Origin: Sphingomonas rubra
GTDB taxonomy: Bacteria; Pseudomonadota; Alphaproteobacteria; Sphingomonadales; Sphingomonadaceae
Reading direction: 5' to 3'
Assembly (NCBI RefSeq): GCF_900115745.1
Contig: NZ_FOXP01000006.1
Coordinates: 62,001 to 126,000, forward strand
DNA: 64,000 bases
The position numbers and the translations under genes are program-made. Shown one piece after another: positions 54,947 to 64,000 of this stretch (positions are counted from its first letter, which is position 1; each line of letters opens with the position of its first letter). Under the pieces are notes generated by a model that did no database searches, was not told the origin of the DNA, and was given only the letters and a program-made list of their open reading frames with translations.

Positions 54947-55081
54947 CAAGAAAGTGCGGGTGGGCGGCGTTTCTCGGAGGTCTCGACAAGGTGCGGGGTG
55001 ACGATGGCCAAGTGGCACGGTAACGTCACCCCACCTGATCGAATGTGACTTTCGGCACCAAAACGGGCTAGGGCGCCCCCC

Positions 55082-56488
55082 ATGGCCCACACCGCACCCC
55101 CGCTCGCCGAAGCGCCCGCCTCGGCGCGGAGCGAGGCGCGGGCGCTGCTGCGCCTGGCGGGGCCGCTGGTCGCCGCCAACCTGCTCCAGATGGCGGTGTT
55201 CGCGGTCGACGTGGTGTTCGTGGCGCGGCTCGGGCCGACCGAGTTCGCGGCCGCCTCGCTCGGCGTGTTCCTGTTCAACATCCTCACCTTCGCGCTGATC
55301 GGCATGGGCGGTGCCGCCGAGCCGATCATCGCCGCCGCGCTCGGCCGCCGTGTCGGGGCGGTGCGCGAGGTGCGGCGGACCTTCCGCATGGCGCTGTGGC
55401 TGGTCGTGTTCGCCGCGATGCCGGTGATCGCGGTGCTGCTGGCGGGCGAGCGGCTGTTCCTGCTCGCCGGGCAGGACGCCCGGGTGGCGGCGCGCGCGGG
55501 CGATTTCCTCGATCTGCTCGGCATAGCGGTGATCCCCGCCGCCGCTGCCGGGCTGATGCGGCTGACCGCCGCCGCGCTCGGCCGGCCCGGTTACGTGTTC
55601 GCGGTCACCGCGGCGGGGCTGGGCGTCGGCATCCTGGCCAACTGGCTGCTGGTGTTCGGCAATGCCGGCTTCCCCGCGCTCGGGCTGGAAGGCTCGGCGA
55701 TCGCCCGCGTCGCGGTGTCGGTGGCGATGCTGCTCGCCTACGCGCTGGTCCTGGTTACCGACCGGCGGCTGCGCCGCTACCGCCTGTTCGGTCGCTGGTG
55801 GCGCCACGACTGGCCGCAATTCGGCCGCGTGTTGCGCCTCGGCCTGCCGATCGCGCTGACCTGGACGTTCGAGGGCGGGCTGTTCGGCGGCGTCGCGCTG
55901 CTGATGGGACTGATCGGCGTGACGGAGGTGGCCGCCCACGCCGTCGCGCTCAACATCGCCGCTTTCGCCTTCCAGGTGCCGTTCGGCGTCGCGCAGGCGG
56001 CGACGATTCGCGTCGGCCTCGCCTACGGCGCGCGCGATCCGGTGTGGATGGGACGGGCGGGGAACGTCGCGCTGCTGCTCGGTACCGGCGTGATGGTGCT
56101 GAGCGCGGGCCTGATCTGGGCGATCCCCGGCCTACTCGTCGGCATCTACCTCGATTCCGGCCCCGCTTCGGCGGCGACGGCGGCGCTGGCGGTGCAGTTC
56201 CTCGCCATCGCCGCGGTGTTCCAGCTCGTCGACGGGGCGCAAGCGGTAGCGCAGGGCGTGCTGCGCGGGTTGCAGGACACGCGCGTACCCATGCTGGTGG
56301 CGCTGTTCGGTTACTGGGTGGTCGGCTTCGGCAGCGCGGCGCTGCTCGGCTTCCGCACGCCGCTCGCCGGAGTTGGCATCTGGTGGGGGCTGGCGATCGG
56401 TCTTGCCGTGGTGGCGGGCCTGCTGCTGTGGCGGTGGAGCGCGCGCGAACGGCTGGGCCTGCTGCCGGGCACAGCTCGGCCAATTTAG
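55082..56488 (+). CDS. MATE-family efflux transporter
   Basis: A 468-residue membrane protein with twelve predicted helices in two similar halves, exporting cationic compounds with sodium or proton antiport. ARALLRLAGPLVAANLLQMAVFAVDVVFVARLG at the start and AHAVALNIAAFAFQVPFGVAQAATIRVG in the second half are typical of the NorM/DinF superfamily. ATG 55082 follows a region with no clear ribosome-binding site. It ends 111 bp before groES. Substrates are not predictable. Confidence 0.93.
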   Translation: MAHTAPPLAEAPASARSEARALLRLAGPLVAANLLQMAVFAVDVVFVARLGPTEFAAASLGVFLFNILTFALIGMGGAAEPIIAAALGRRVGAVREVRRTFRMALWLVVFAAMPVIAVLLAGERLFLLAGQDARVAARAGDFLDLLGIAVIPAAAAGLMRLTAAALGRPGYVFAVTAAGLGVGILANWLLVFGNAGFPALGLEGSAIARVAVSVAMLLAYALVLVTDRRLRRYRLFGRWWRHDWPQFGRVLRLGLPIALTWTFEGGLFGGVALLMGLIGVTEVAAHAVALNIAAFAFQVPFGVAQAATIRVGLAYGARDPVWMGRAGNVALLLGTGVMVLSAGLIWAIPGLLVGIYLDSGPASAATAALAVQFLAIAAVFQLVDGAQAVAQGVLRGLQDTRVPMLVALFGYWVVGFGSAALLGFRTPLAGVGIWWGLAIGLAVVAGLLLWRWSARERLGLLPGTARPI

Positions 56489-56500
56489 TTCCGCCGCCCC

Positions 56501-56530
56501 GTTGACGATCCAAGGGTGGCGGCACATATC
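56501..56530 (+). promoter_or_regulatory. Candidate housekeeping promoter of groESL
   Basis: TTGACG (56501-56506) and CATATC (56525-56530) are spaced by 18 bp. Transcription would start close to the first base of the CIRCE element, the usual geometry for HrcA repression. Confidence 0.55.
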
Positions 56531-56537
56531 GCCAGGG

Positions 56538-56564
56538 TTGGCACTCGCCCTGGGTGAGTGCCAG
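56538..56564 (+). promoter_or_regulatory. CIRCE element (HrcA operator)
   Basis: TTGGCACTC, nine bases, GAGTGCCAG: the nine-base inverted repeat with nine-base spacer of CIRCE (consensus TTAGCACTC-N9-GAGTGCTAA). It lies 35 bp before the groES ATG, so groESL is expected to be HrcA-repressed. hrcA is not in the window. Confidence 0.93.
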
Positions 56565-56599
56565 AAATCTGTCACACAACCTTGAAGAGGGTAATCGCA

Positions 56600-56887
56600 A
56601 TGAGCTTTCGTCCGTTGCACGACCGCGTTCTCGTCCGCCGCGTCGAGGCCGAGGAGAAGACGGCCGGCGGGATCATCATCCCCGACACCGCCAAGGAGAA
56701 GCCGCAGGAGGGCGAGGTCGTCTCGGCCGGTACCGGCGCGCGTTCCGAGTCCGGCGAGGTCCACCCGCTGGAGGTGAAGGCCGGTGACCGTGTGCTGTTC
56801 GGCAAGTGGTCGGGCACCGAGGTCAAGGTCGACGGCGAGGACCTCCTCATCATGAAGGAAAGCGACATCCTCGGGATCGTCGGCTGA
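56600..56887 (+). CDS. groES: Co-chaperonin GroES
   Basis: A 95-residue co-chaperonin forming the heptameric lid of Gro[40 protein letters not shown] contains the mobile loop and its IIIP-type contact; the C-terminal [14 protein letters not shown] is standard. ATG 56600 follows GAAGAGGGTAATCGC, a good ribosome-binding site. It lies downstream of a CIRCE element and 53 bp before groEL. Confidence 0.98.
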   Translation: MSFRPLHDRVLVRRVEAEEKTAGGIIIPDTAKEKPQEGEVVSAGTGARSESGEVHPLEVKAGDRVLFGKWSGTEVKVDGEDLLIMKESDILGIVG

Positions 56888-56898
56888 CCTCTTCGTAA

Positions 56899-58584
<1,686 letters not shown>

Positions 58585-58760
58585 TTTGGCATCGGGGCAG
58601 GCCAGCCTGCCTCGAACACCGAATCAGGACGGCCGGCGGGTCGTGGCTCCGTCACGATCCCGTCCGACGAGAAGCCTCGGCAGCTTGTCCTGAGCGCCTG
58701 CCTTGGCAGGCAGTTGAAGGGCCGAGGTCCGTTCCGACCAGAATACCGATGCACGGAAAA

Positions 58761-58793
58761 GGGCCGGCGGAACCATCCGCCGGCCCTTTGTTT
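58761..58793 (+). terminator. Intrinsic terminator of groESL
   Basis: An 11-bp stem GGGCCGGCGGA / TCCGCCGGCCC with a four-base loop followed by TTTGTTT, 176 bp after groEL. The intervening DNA holds a remnant of family B-like sequence (CAGCTTGTCCTGAGCGCC) and no gene. Confidence 0.9.
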
Positions 58794-58822
58794 CCTGTGT
58801 TCACAGGAGTAGCGTCGAGCCC

Positions 58823-59380
58823 ATGCGCACCGATCCCGCCTATCGGAAGATCACCGCCGACGAGTTCCTGGCGATGGACTTCAACACCGATCGCCGCTTC
58901 GAGCTTCACGACGGCGTGATCGTGATGATGGCCGGCGGCAGCGAGGCCCATGCCTGGGTGCAGGGCAATCTCCATGTCGCCCTTCGTATCGTTCTCAAGG
59001 GATCAGGCTGTCGTCCTTACGGCCCGGACATGGCCGTGCGGACCAGTACGACCGATATCCGCTATCCCGATCTCAGCATCCATTGCGGACCGCGGCCGGA
59101 CAATGACGAGGCGATCACCGCGCTCGATGCGCCGGTCGCGATCGTCGAAGTGCTCTCGCCCGGCACGACCACCCTCGACCAGGGAACCAAGCTGGAGGAG
59201 TTCAAGGCCCTCGCCAGCGTCCAAGCGGTCGCCTTCGTCGATCCCGTCAACGAGCTGGTACGCACGGTCAGTCGTCATGCCGGCGGCGGATGGATCGACA
59301 CCATGTTCGCCGCTCGCGATCTCGACTTTCCCTTCCTGGGCGTGACCATCCCCCACGCCGAGATCTTCGCCGCCGACTGA
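58823..59380 (+). CDS. Uma2-family putative restriction-endonuclease-like protein
   Basis: A 185-residue PD-(D/E)xK-fold protein. ITADEFLAMDFNTDRRFELHDGVIVMMAGGSEAHAWVQGNL is the Uma2 start; the nuclease core is RYPDLSIHCG followed by VAIVEVLSPGTTTLDQGTKLEEFKAL, in which D, E and K are in the expected order. The biological role of Uma2 proteins is unknown. It overlaps the next gene by one base (TGATG) and lies between groESL and the prs genes, with no restriction partner nearby. Confidence 0.88.
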   Translation: MRTDPAYRKITADEFLAMDFNTDRRFELHDGVIVMMAGGSEAHAWVQGNLHVALRIVLKGSGCRPYGPDMAVRTSTTDIRYPDLSIHCGPRPDNDEAITALDAPVAIVEVLSPGTTTLDQGTKLEEFKALASVQAVAFVDPVNELVRTVSRHAGGGWIDTMFAARDLDFPFLGVTIPHAEIFAAD

Positions 59381-59778
59381 TGTCCGGTCCGGACCATCCG
59401 CGCGTGCCGATCAACAGCATCGTCTTCGGCTTTGGTCCGATGCTGCCGCTCGTCGCCGCTGCTCTTGGTGCGTGGCTGCTGCCCGACCCCTGGCCGAGTA
59501 TCGCGACGCGGCTGGCGATCGTGTGGGGTGCGATGATCCTGGTGTTCGTCGCCGGCGTCCGCCGCGGCTTCGGCTTCGGCAATCCCCGCGCCTCGACCAC
59601 GGTCGAGATCGCGACGATGCTCGCCTGGTTCATTCCCGCCGGCCTCGCCCTGATCGCGCCAGAACCGGGCTGGTCGCTATGGCTGCTCGTGCTCGGCTAT
59701 GCGCTGGTGATCGTTCTCGACCCGCTCGCCGCGGCGACGCGCCCGCGCATTTCGCGCGATTGCGCCCGCCGCAGATGA
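59380..59778 (+). CDS. DUF3429-like membrane protein, probably frameshifted near the end
   Basis: A 132-residue frame with four hydrophobic helices: VFGFGPMLPLVAAALGAWLL, LAIVWGAMILVFVAGVRRGF, TVEIATMLAWFIPAGLALIA and LLVLGYALVIVLDPLAA. The general pattern resembles DUF3429. The frame then ends in ATRPRISRDCARRR, while the -1 frame over the same DNA reads FARLRPPQMSLALLSLGALILALHRP and stops at 59831, giving the missing last helix. This suggests a recent single-base change or sequencing error around 59725-59745. Function unknown. Confidence 0.6.
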   Translation: MSGPDHPRVPINSIVFGFGPMLPLVAAALGAWLLPDPWPSIATRLAIVWGAMILVFVAGVRRGFGFGNPRASTTVEIATMLAWFIPAGLALIAPEPGWSLWLLVLGYALVIVLDPLAAATRPRISRDCARRR

Positions 59779-60009
59779 GCCTGGCGCTGCTCTCCCTCGG
59801 TGCGCTGATCCTCGCCCTGCACCGGCCGTGACGTCCGGCGGAGCCTGCCCGGCATCCTGACCTGACCGCCATCGCGGCGCGGTCGTTCAGCCTTTCTTGG
59901 TGAATCTGCGGCAAGACTTCGCGCATGTCGGCTGACCAGCATCGCGGCGACCTCGGGATGGGACGCGCATGATCTTCCACGGCATCGTCGCCGGCCGGAG
60001 CACGCGACG

Positions 60010-62007
60010 GTGACCGCAATGCTCAATCTGTGGACCCACGCGCTGGTCGCGCTGCTGTTCGGCGCCATGGCGCTCGCCGGTCTGCGCGGCGGGGGGCGAG
60101 ACTGGCCGCGCTGGTCGTTCATCACGGCGGCGCTGCTCACCGCCCTGTGGGCGCTGGCCGTGGCCGGGATCGATGCGCACGACATCGCCACCCGGTTGGC
60201 CAAGACGGCCCGCGACATTGCCTGGCTGTGCTTCGCCGCGATGCTGATCCGCCGCGAACGGGCAGGCAACCGAGCCATCGCGATGCTCTACGCGGTGACG
60301 ATCGGCGTCGTCGCAGCAACGGCAGTCGTGTCACTGGCGATGACGGGACCGCTGGCCCCCGCGACGATGGCCGCGGCCGATGCCGTGCGTCAGATGCTGA
60401 TCGCGCTCGCCTCGCTCGCCGCGCTGATGCTGCTCTGCCATTTGGCCCAGAACGTCCGTCACGACGGGCGCTGGATGGCGTTGGCACTGGTCGGATCGTG
60501 GAGCATCGACCTGATCGTCGCCACCGTCGCCCTGATCGCCGGCGAGTGGCCGGCCTGGCTGGGTGTCGTGCGCGGCGGCGTCATGCTGGCGGTCGGCAGC
60601 GGCATCGCGGTGGCAGCGCAGCGCCGCGGCGCGGGCGGGCCGACGCTGTCGCGGACCGCCGCGATCCGGTTGATCGGCGTCGCGGTCGGCGGCTGCTATC
60701 TCGCGCTGACGGCGCTCGCCGCGGATCGCGCCGGAGGGCTCGATCCCGCTTATGCCCGGCCGGTGCAGATCGCGATCGTGCTGGGCGCCACCGTGGCGCT
60801 GCTGACGCTCGCTTCCACGCCGTGGCTGCGCGCGTGGATGCGGGTGAAGCTCGCCAAGCACCTGTTCGCGCACCGCTACGACTACCGCGTCGAGTGGCAG
60901 CGCTTTGCCGCCACGCTGGGCCGGCCGACCGACGGCGAGCCGTTGCCGCGTCGCCTAGTCAAGGCGCTCGCCGACCTGACCGACTCGCCCGCCGGGCTGC
61001 TGCTCTGTCGCGACGACGACCAGCTGGTGCCACTCGCGCACTGGGCGTGGCCGGGCACCGGCGAGCCGGTCGCCGACCCCGCGCTGGCGGGTCGCCTCGC
61101 CGGCGGCCATATCGTCGCGCTGGACGAGGAGCGACGCGCAGGGACGTTGCCATCCTGGCTTCGTGTTGCGCACGACGCCTGGGTGATGGTGCCGCTGATC
61201 CACGGCGACCTGCTGACGGGCGCGATCGTGCTGGCCCGGCCGCCGATCGACCGGCAGCTCGATTGGGAGGATCTCGACCTGCTCCGCGTCGCCGGTCGTC
61301 AGGCCGCCAGCTACCTGGCGGAGAACCGCGCCCAGGCGGCGCTCGCCGACGCGGCCCGTTTCGAAGAATTCAACCGCCGTTTCGCCTTCCTGCTCCACGA
61401 CATCAAGAACGTCGCCAGTCAGCTCACCCTGGTCGCGCGCAACGCGGAGCGGCACGCCGACAATCCCGCCTTCCGCGTCGACATGATCGAGACGCTGCGC
61501 GACGGGGCAGGGCGGATGACGGCGCTGCTCGGCCGCCTGGGTCAGCTCGATATGGGACGGGCCGAATCGGTGCAGCCGGTCGACGTGACCGCTCTCGTCC
61601 ATCGCCTGGCCGCTGCCCGCCGCGCCACCGGACCGATCGTGGTGGAGGCCACGGCCGCGCTCGCCCTGGCCGCGCCCGGCCGGCTCGAACAGGCGATCGG
61701 CCATCTCGTCCAGAACGCGGCCGAGGCGGGCGGCGTCCTGCCGGTTCGCGTCGTGGTTGGGCAGGGAGAGAAAGTGACGATCGACGTGATCGACGAAGGC
61801 GTGGGAATGAGCGCGGAGTTCGTCCGTGACAAGCTGTTCCGCCCCTTCGCCTCCACCAAGCCCATCGGCTTCGGCATCGGCGCGTACGAGGCGCGGCAGC
61901 TGATCCGCGCCATGAACGGCACGCTGGACGTGGACAGCCGCGAAGGTGCGGGCACGCGGTTCCGCATCGTCCTGCCGCTCGCCCCCGCGCTGGAGGCGGC
62001 GGCATGA
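60010..62007 (+). CDS. prsK: PEP-CTERM system sensor histidine kinase PrsK
   Basis: A 665-residue membrane kinase. About seven to eight helices fill residues 8-280, followed by a GAF domain (about 300-430), the phospho-acceptor region FAFLLHDIKNVASQLTLVARNAERH (H463) and a HATPase domain (LEQAIGHLVQNAAEAGG, VIDEGVGMSAEF, GFGIGAYEARQL). This layout and the HDIKN motif match PrsK. GTG 60010 or ATG 60019 is the start. It overlaps prsR by ATGA. With PrsR it is expected to control exosortase/PEP-CTERM exopolysaccharide genes, none of which is in the window. Confidence 0.88.
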   Translation: MTAMLNLWTHALVALLFGAMALAGLRGGGRDWPRWSFITAALLTALWALAVAGIDAHDIATRLAKTARDIAWLCFAAMLIRRERAGNRAIAMLYAVTIGVVAATAVVSLAMTGPLAPATMAAADAVRQMLIALASLAALMLLCHLAQNVRHDGRWMALALVGSWSIDLIVATVALIAGEWPAWLGVVRGGVMLAVGSGIAVAAQRRGAGGPTLSRTAAIRLIGVAVGGCYLALTALAADRAGGLDPAYARPVQIAIVLGATVALLTLASTPWLRAWMRVKLAKHLFAHRYDYRVEWQRFAATLGRPTDGEPLPRRLVKALADLTDSPAGLLLCRDDDQLVPLAHWAWPGTGEPVADPALAGRLAGGHIVALDEERRAGTLPSWLRVAHDAWVMVPLIHGDLLTGAIVLARPPIDRQLDWEDLDLLRVAGRQAASYLAENRAQAALADAARFEEFNRRFAFLLHDIKNVASQLTLVARNAERHADNPAFRVDMIETLRDGAGRMTALLGRLGQLDMGRAESVQPVDVTALVHRLAAARRATGPIVVEATAALALAAPGRLEQAIGHLVQNAAEAGGVLPVRVVVGQGEKVTIDVIDEGVGMSAEFVRDKLFRPFASTKPIGFGIGAYEARQLIRAMNGTLDVDSREGAGTRFRIVLPLAPALEAAA

Positions 62008-63341
62008 CGCGCCCGGTGCTGCTCGTCGTCGAGGACGATGCCGGCCTCGCCCGCCAGCTGCGCTGGGCGTACGAGGCGTACGAGGTGGTGGTGGCGCCCG
62101 ACCGTGCCGCCGCGCTGGAGGCGGTGCGCCAGCATCGGCCGGCGGTGGTGACGCTCGACCTGGGCCTGCCGCCCGATCCCGACGGCACGACCGAGGGTTT
62201 CGCGACGCTCCACGCCATCCTGGCGCAGGCGCCCACGACCAAGGTGGTGGTCGCGTCCGGCCACGGCGCGCGCGAGAGCGCGTTGCGCGCGGTCGAGGAC
62301 GGCGCCTGGGATTTCTATGCCAAGCCGATCGACATCGATACGCTGGGCCTGATCGTCGGTCGTGCCTTTCACGTCCACGCGCTGGAGGCGGAGAACCGCC
62401 GGCTGGTCGGGCAGGAGCGGCCGGGCTTCGGCGGCCTGCTCTACGCCGCGCCCGAGATGGCGGCGGTGGCGCGCCAGCTGGAGCGCGTCGCCCGCGCCGA
62501 CGTATCGGTGATGCTGCTCGGCGCCAGCGGCACGGGCAAGGAACTGCTCGCGCGCGGGCTGCACGATTCCGGCGCGCGCCGGATGGGCGAGTTCGTCGCG
62601 ATCAACTGCGCCGCCATTCCCGAGACGCTGCTCGAGGCCGAGCTGTTCGGATACGAGAAGGGCGCCTTCACGGGCGCGGTGCGCACCGTGGCGGGCAAGA
62701 TCGAGCAGGCGGCGGGCGGCACGTTGTTCCTGGACGAGATCGGCGACGTGCCGCTGCCGCTCCAGGTCAAGCTGCTGCGCTTCCTCCAGGAACGGGTGAT
62801 CGAGCGGATCGGCGGGCGCAAGGCGATCGCCGTCGACACGCGCGTGGTATGCGCGACGCACCGGGACGTCGACGCGATGGTCGCCGACGGGCGGTTCCGC
62901 GACGACCTTTATTACCGGCTGGCGGAGATCGTCGTTCGCATCCCCGCGCTGCGGGAGCGTACGGGCGACGCCGCGCTGCTGGCCAAGGCGTTCGTCGCGC
63001 GGTTCGCGCCGACGCTCAATCCGGTGGTCACCGGCCTGTCCGCCGACGCACGCGCGGCGATCGACGCCCATGGCTGGCCCGGCAACGTGCGCGAGCTGGA
63101 GAACCGGGTGAAGCGCGCCGTCATCATGGCCGACGGGCGCCACGTCACCGCCGCCGACCTGGACCTGGAGCCGGCCGCGGCCGACCTCGACCTGCGCGCC
63201 GCCCGCGAGGACGCCGATCGTCGCGCGATCGGGCGCGCGCTGGCGCAGGCGGACGGCAACATCGCGGGCGCGTCGCGGCTGCTGGGGGTGAGCCGGCCGA
63301 CGCTCTACGACCTGCTCAAGAGCTACGACCTGCACGCCTGA
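62004..63341 (+). CDS. prsR: PEP-CTERM-box sigma54 response regulator PrsR
   Basis: A 445-residue NtrC-type activator. The receiver domain has its phospho-aspartate at D52 (VVTLDLGLPP) and acidic pair E10-D11; the AAA+ domain has Walker A GASGTGKELL near 173, the sigma54-contact loop GAFTGA near 220 and GGTLFLDEIGD. The C-terminal Fis-like HTH is NIAGASRLLGVSRPTLYDLLKSY. It therefore activates RpoN promoters on phosphorylation by PrsK, whose gene it overlaps. Confidence 0.93.
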   Translation: MTRPVLLVVEDDAGLARQLRWAYEAYEVVVAPDRAAALEAVRQHRPAVVTLDLGLPPDPDGTTEGFATLHAILAQAPTTKVVVASGHGARESALRAVEDGAWDFYAKPIDIDTLGLIVGRAFHVHALEAENRRLVGQERPGFGGLLYAAPEMAAVARQLERVARADVSVMLLGASGTGKELLARGLHDSGARRMGEFVAINCAAIPETLLEAELFGYEKGAFTGAVRTVAGKIEQAAGGTLFLDEIGDVPLPLQVKLLRFLQERVIERIGGRKAIAVDTRVVCATHRDVDAMVADGRFRDDLYYRLAEIVVRIPALRERTGDAALLAKAFVARFAPTLNPVVTGLSADARAAIDAHGWPGNVRELENRVKRAVIMADGRHVTAADLDLEPAAADLDLRAAREDADRRAIGRALAQADGNIAGASRLLGVSRPTLYDLLKSYDLHA

Positions 63342-63350
63342 CGAGGTTGC

Positions 63351-64000
63351 ATGGGCGACGGACGCTCGCCAAGGCGCTGGGGCATGGACCCGCTCGATCG
63401 CATCGCCGCCGCGCTGGAGCGGCTGTCCCCGCCGCCGACGCCGCCGGCCGACCTGCGCGCGCACCCGGCCTATCGATGGCAGGGCGGCGCCCTCGCCGTG
63501 TCGCGCGGCTTCGCGGCGCTACCGCTGGACGGGCTGCTGGGCGTGGAGCGGCAGAAGGCGGCGCTGCTCGCCAACCTGCGCCGGCTGGCCGCCGGGCACG
63601 CGGCACAGGACGTGCTGCTGTGGGGCGCGCGCGGCACGGGCAAGTCGGCGTTGGTCAAGAGCGCGGTGGCCGCGGTGCAGGGCGAGGGCGGCGACCTGGC
63701 GCTGGTGGCGACGAGCGATCTCGCCGACCTGCCGGCACTGTTCGCGATACTGGCACCGATCGGCCGCGCGTTCGCGCTGTTCGTCGACGATCTCGGCGTC
63801 GAGGCGGCGGGGGAGGCGCGCAGCCTGCGCTCCTCGCTGGACGGCGGCGCGGAACCGCGCCCGGCGAACGTCCGGCTGCTCGTCACCGCCAATCGCCGCC
63901 ACCTGCAACCGCGCGACATCGCCGAACAGTCGAGCGCGATCAATCCGCGCGACGCGGTGGACGACCAGCTGGCGCTCGCCGACCGCTTCGGCCTGAGCCT
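63351..64000 (+). CDS. DUF815-family AAA ATPase, 5' part
   Basis: The first 216 codons of an ATPase that runs past the window edge. Walker A is LLWGARGTGKSALVKSA, Walker B is ALFVDDLGVEAAGEA, and VRLLVTANRRHLQPRDIAE plus DAVDDQLALADRFGL are DUF815 signatures. GAGG lies five bases before ATG 63351. Bacterial DUF815 proteins are uncharacterised AAA+ ATPases; in alphaproteobacteria they tend to occur as single genes. It follows prsR after 9 bp. Confidence 0.85.
   Translation, partial: MGDGRSPRRWGMDPLDRIAAALERLSPPPTPPADLRAHPAYRWQGGALAVSRGFAALPLDGLLGVERQKAALLANLRRLAAGHAAQDVLLWGARGTGKSALVKSAVAAVQGEGGDLALVATSDLADLPALFAILAPIGRAFALFVDDLGVEAAGEARSLRSSLDGGAEPRPANVRLLVTANRRHLQPRDIAEQSSAINPRDAVDDQLALADRFGLS

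Overview
The window comes from a GC-rich alphaproteobacterium, almost certainly a sphingomonad (Sphingomonas or a close relative). The main indicators are the gene order and gene content of a complete division and cell-wall (dcw) cluster, an alphaproteobacterial NDUFA12 - DUF2155 - aat block, a bacteriophytochrome with an HWE/HisKA_2 kinase, heavy use of GTG/TTG starts with 1- or 4-base stop/start overlaps, and PrsK/PrsR (PEP-CTERM regulators). The genus is inferred from gene content, not from a database search.

Layout. 1-4.7 kb (minus): tripartite RND efflux operon (adaptor, pump, start of the outer-membrane lipoprotein). 4.9-11.7 kb (plus): pentose-phosphate genes rpiA, tkt, tal, gnd, then two HAD-IIB phosphatases. 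11.7-15.7 kb: bacteriophytochrome facing a symporter/heme-oxygenase pair, so biliverdin supply sits beside its receptor. 16.1-18.0 kb (minus): a coupled ATP-grasp/flavin monooxygenase pair of unknown pathway. 18.2-27.6 kb: UDG-like protein, MAPEG protein, GGDEF-EAL regulator, fatty acyl-AMP ligase, recX, double cold-shock protein, DUF192, NDUFA12, DUF2155, aat and a MliC-like lipoprotein. 27.7-29.5 kb: a small accessory patch with an IS5-family insertion sequence, repeats and a VapBC module. 29.6-30.9 kb: cysteine synthase and a small membrane protein. 31.5-50.9 kb: mraZ-rsmH-ftsL-ftsI-murE-murF-mraY-murD-ftsW-murG-murC-small ORF-murB-ddl-ftsQ-ftsA-ftsZ. 51.6-56.5 kb: SPOR protein, dgt, MATE pump. 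56.5-58.8 kb: CIRCE-controlled groESL. 58.8-64 kb: Uma2 nuclease, a probably frameshifted DUF3429-like gene, prsK-prsR, and the start of a DUF815 ATPase.

The most unusual layer is the repeats. At least five families of short palindromic elements lie in the window, and several are fused to genes. One sits in frame inside murD and adds 49 codons. A relative replaces the C-terminal tail of MurB. A MITE-like element between ftsW and murG carries the murG start codon in its terminal inverted repeat. Both copies of another MITE-like element begin in the TAG stop codon of a neighbouring gene. Repeat hairpins hold the ribosome-binding sites of murF and murC. Two inverted copies of a further element bracket the whole dcw cluster. 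A four-fold, 10-bp-period GGG repeat upstream of mraZ is a good candidate MraZ operator. No tRNA, rRNA, CRISPR array or prophage was seen.
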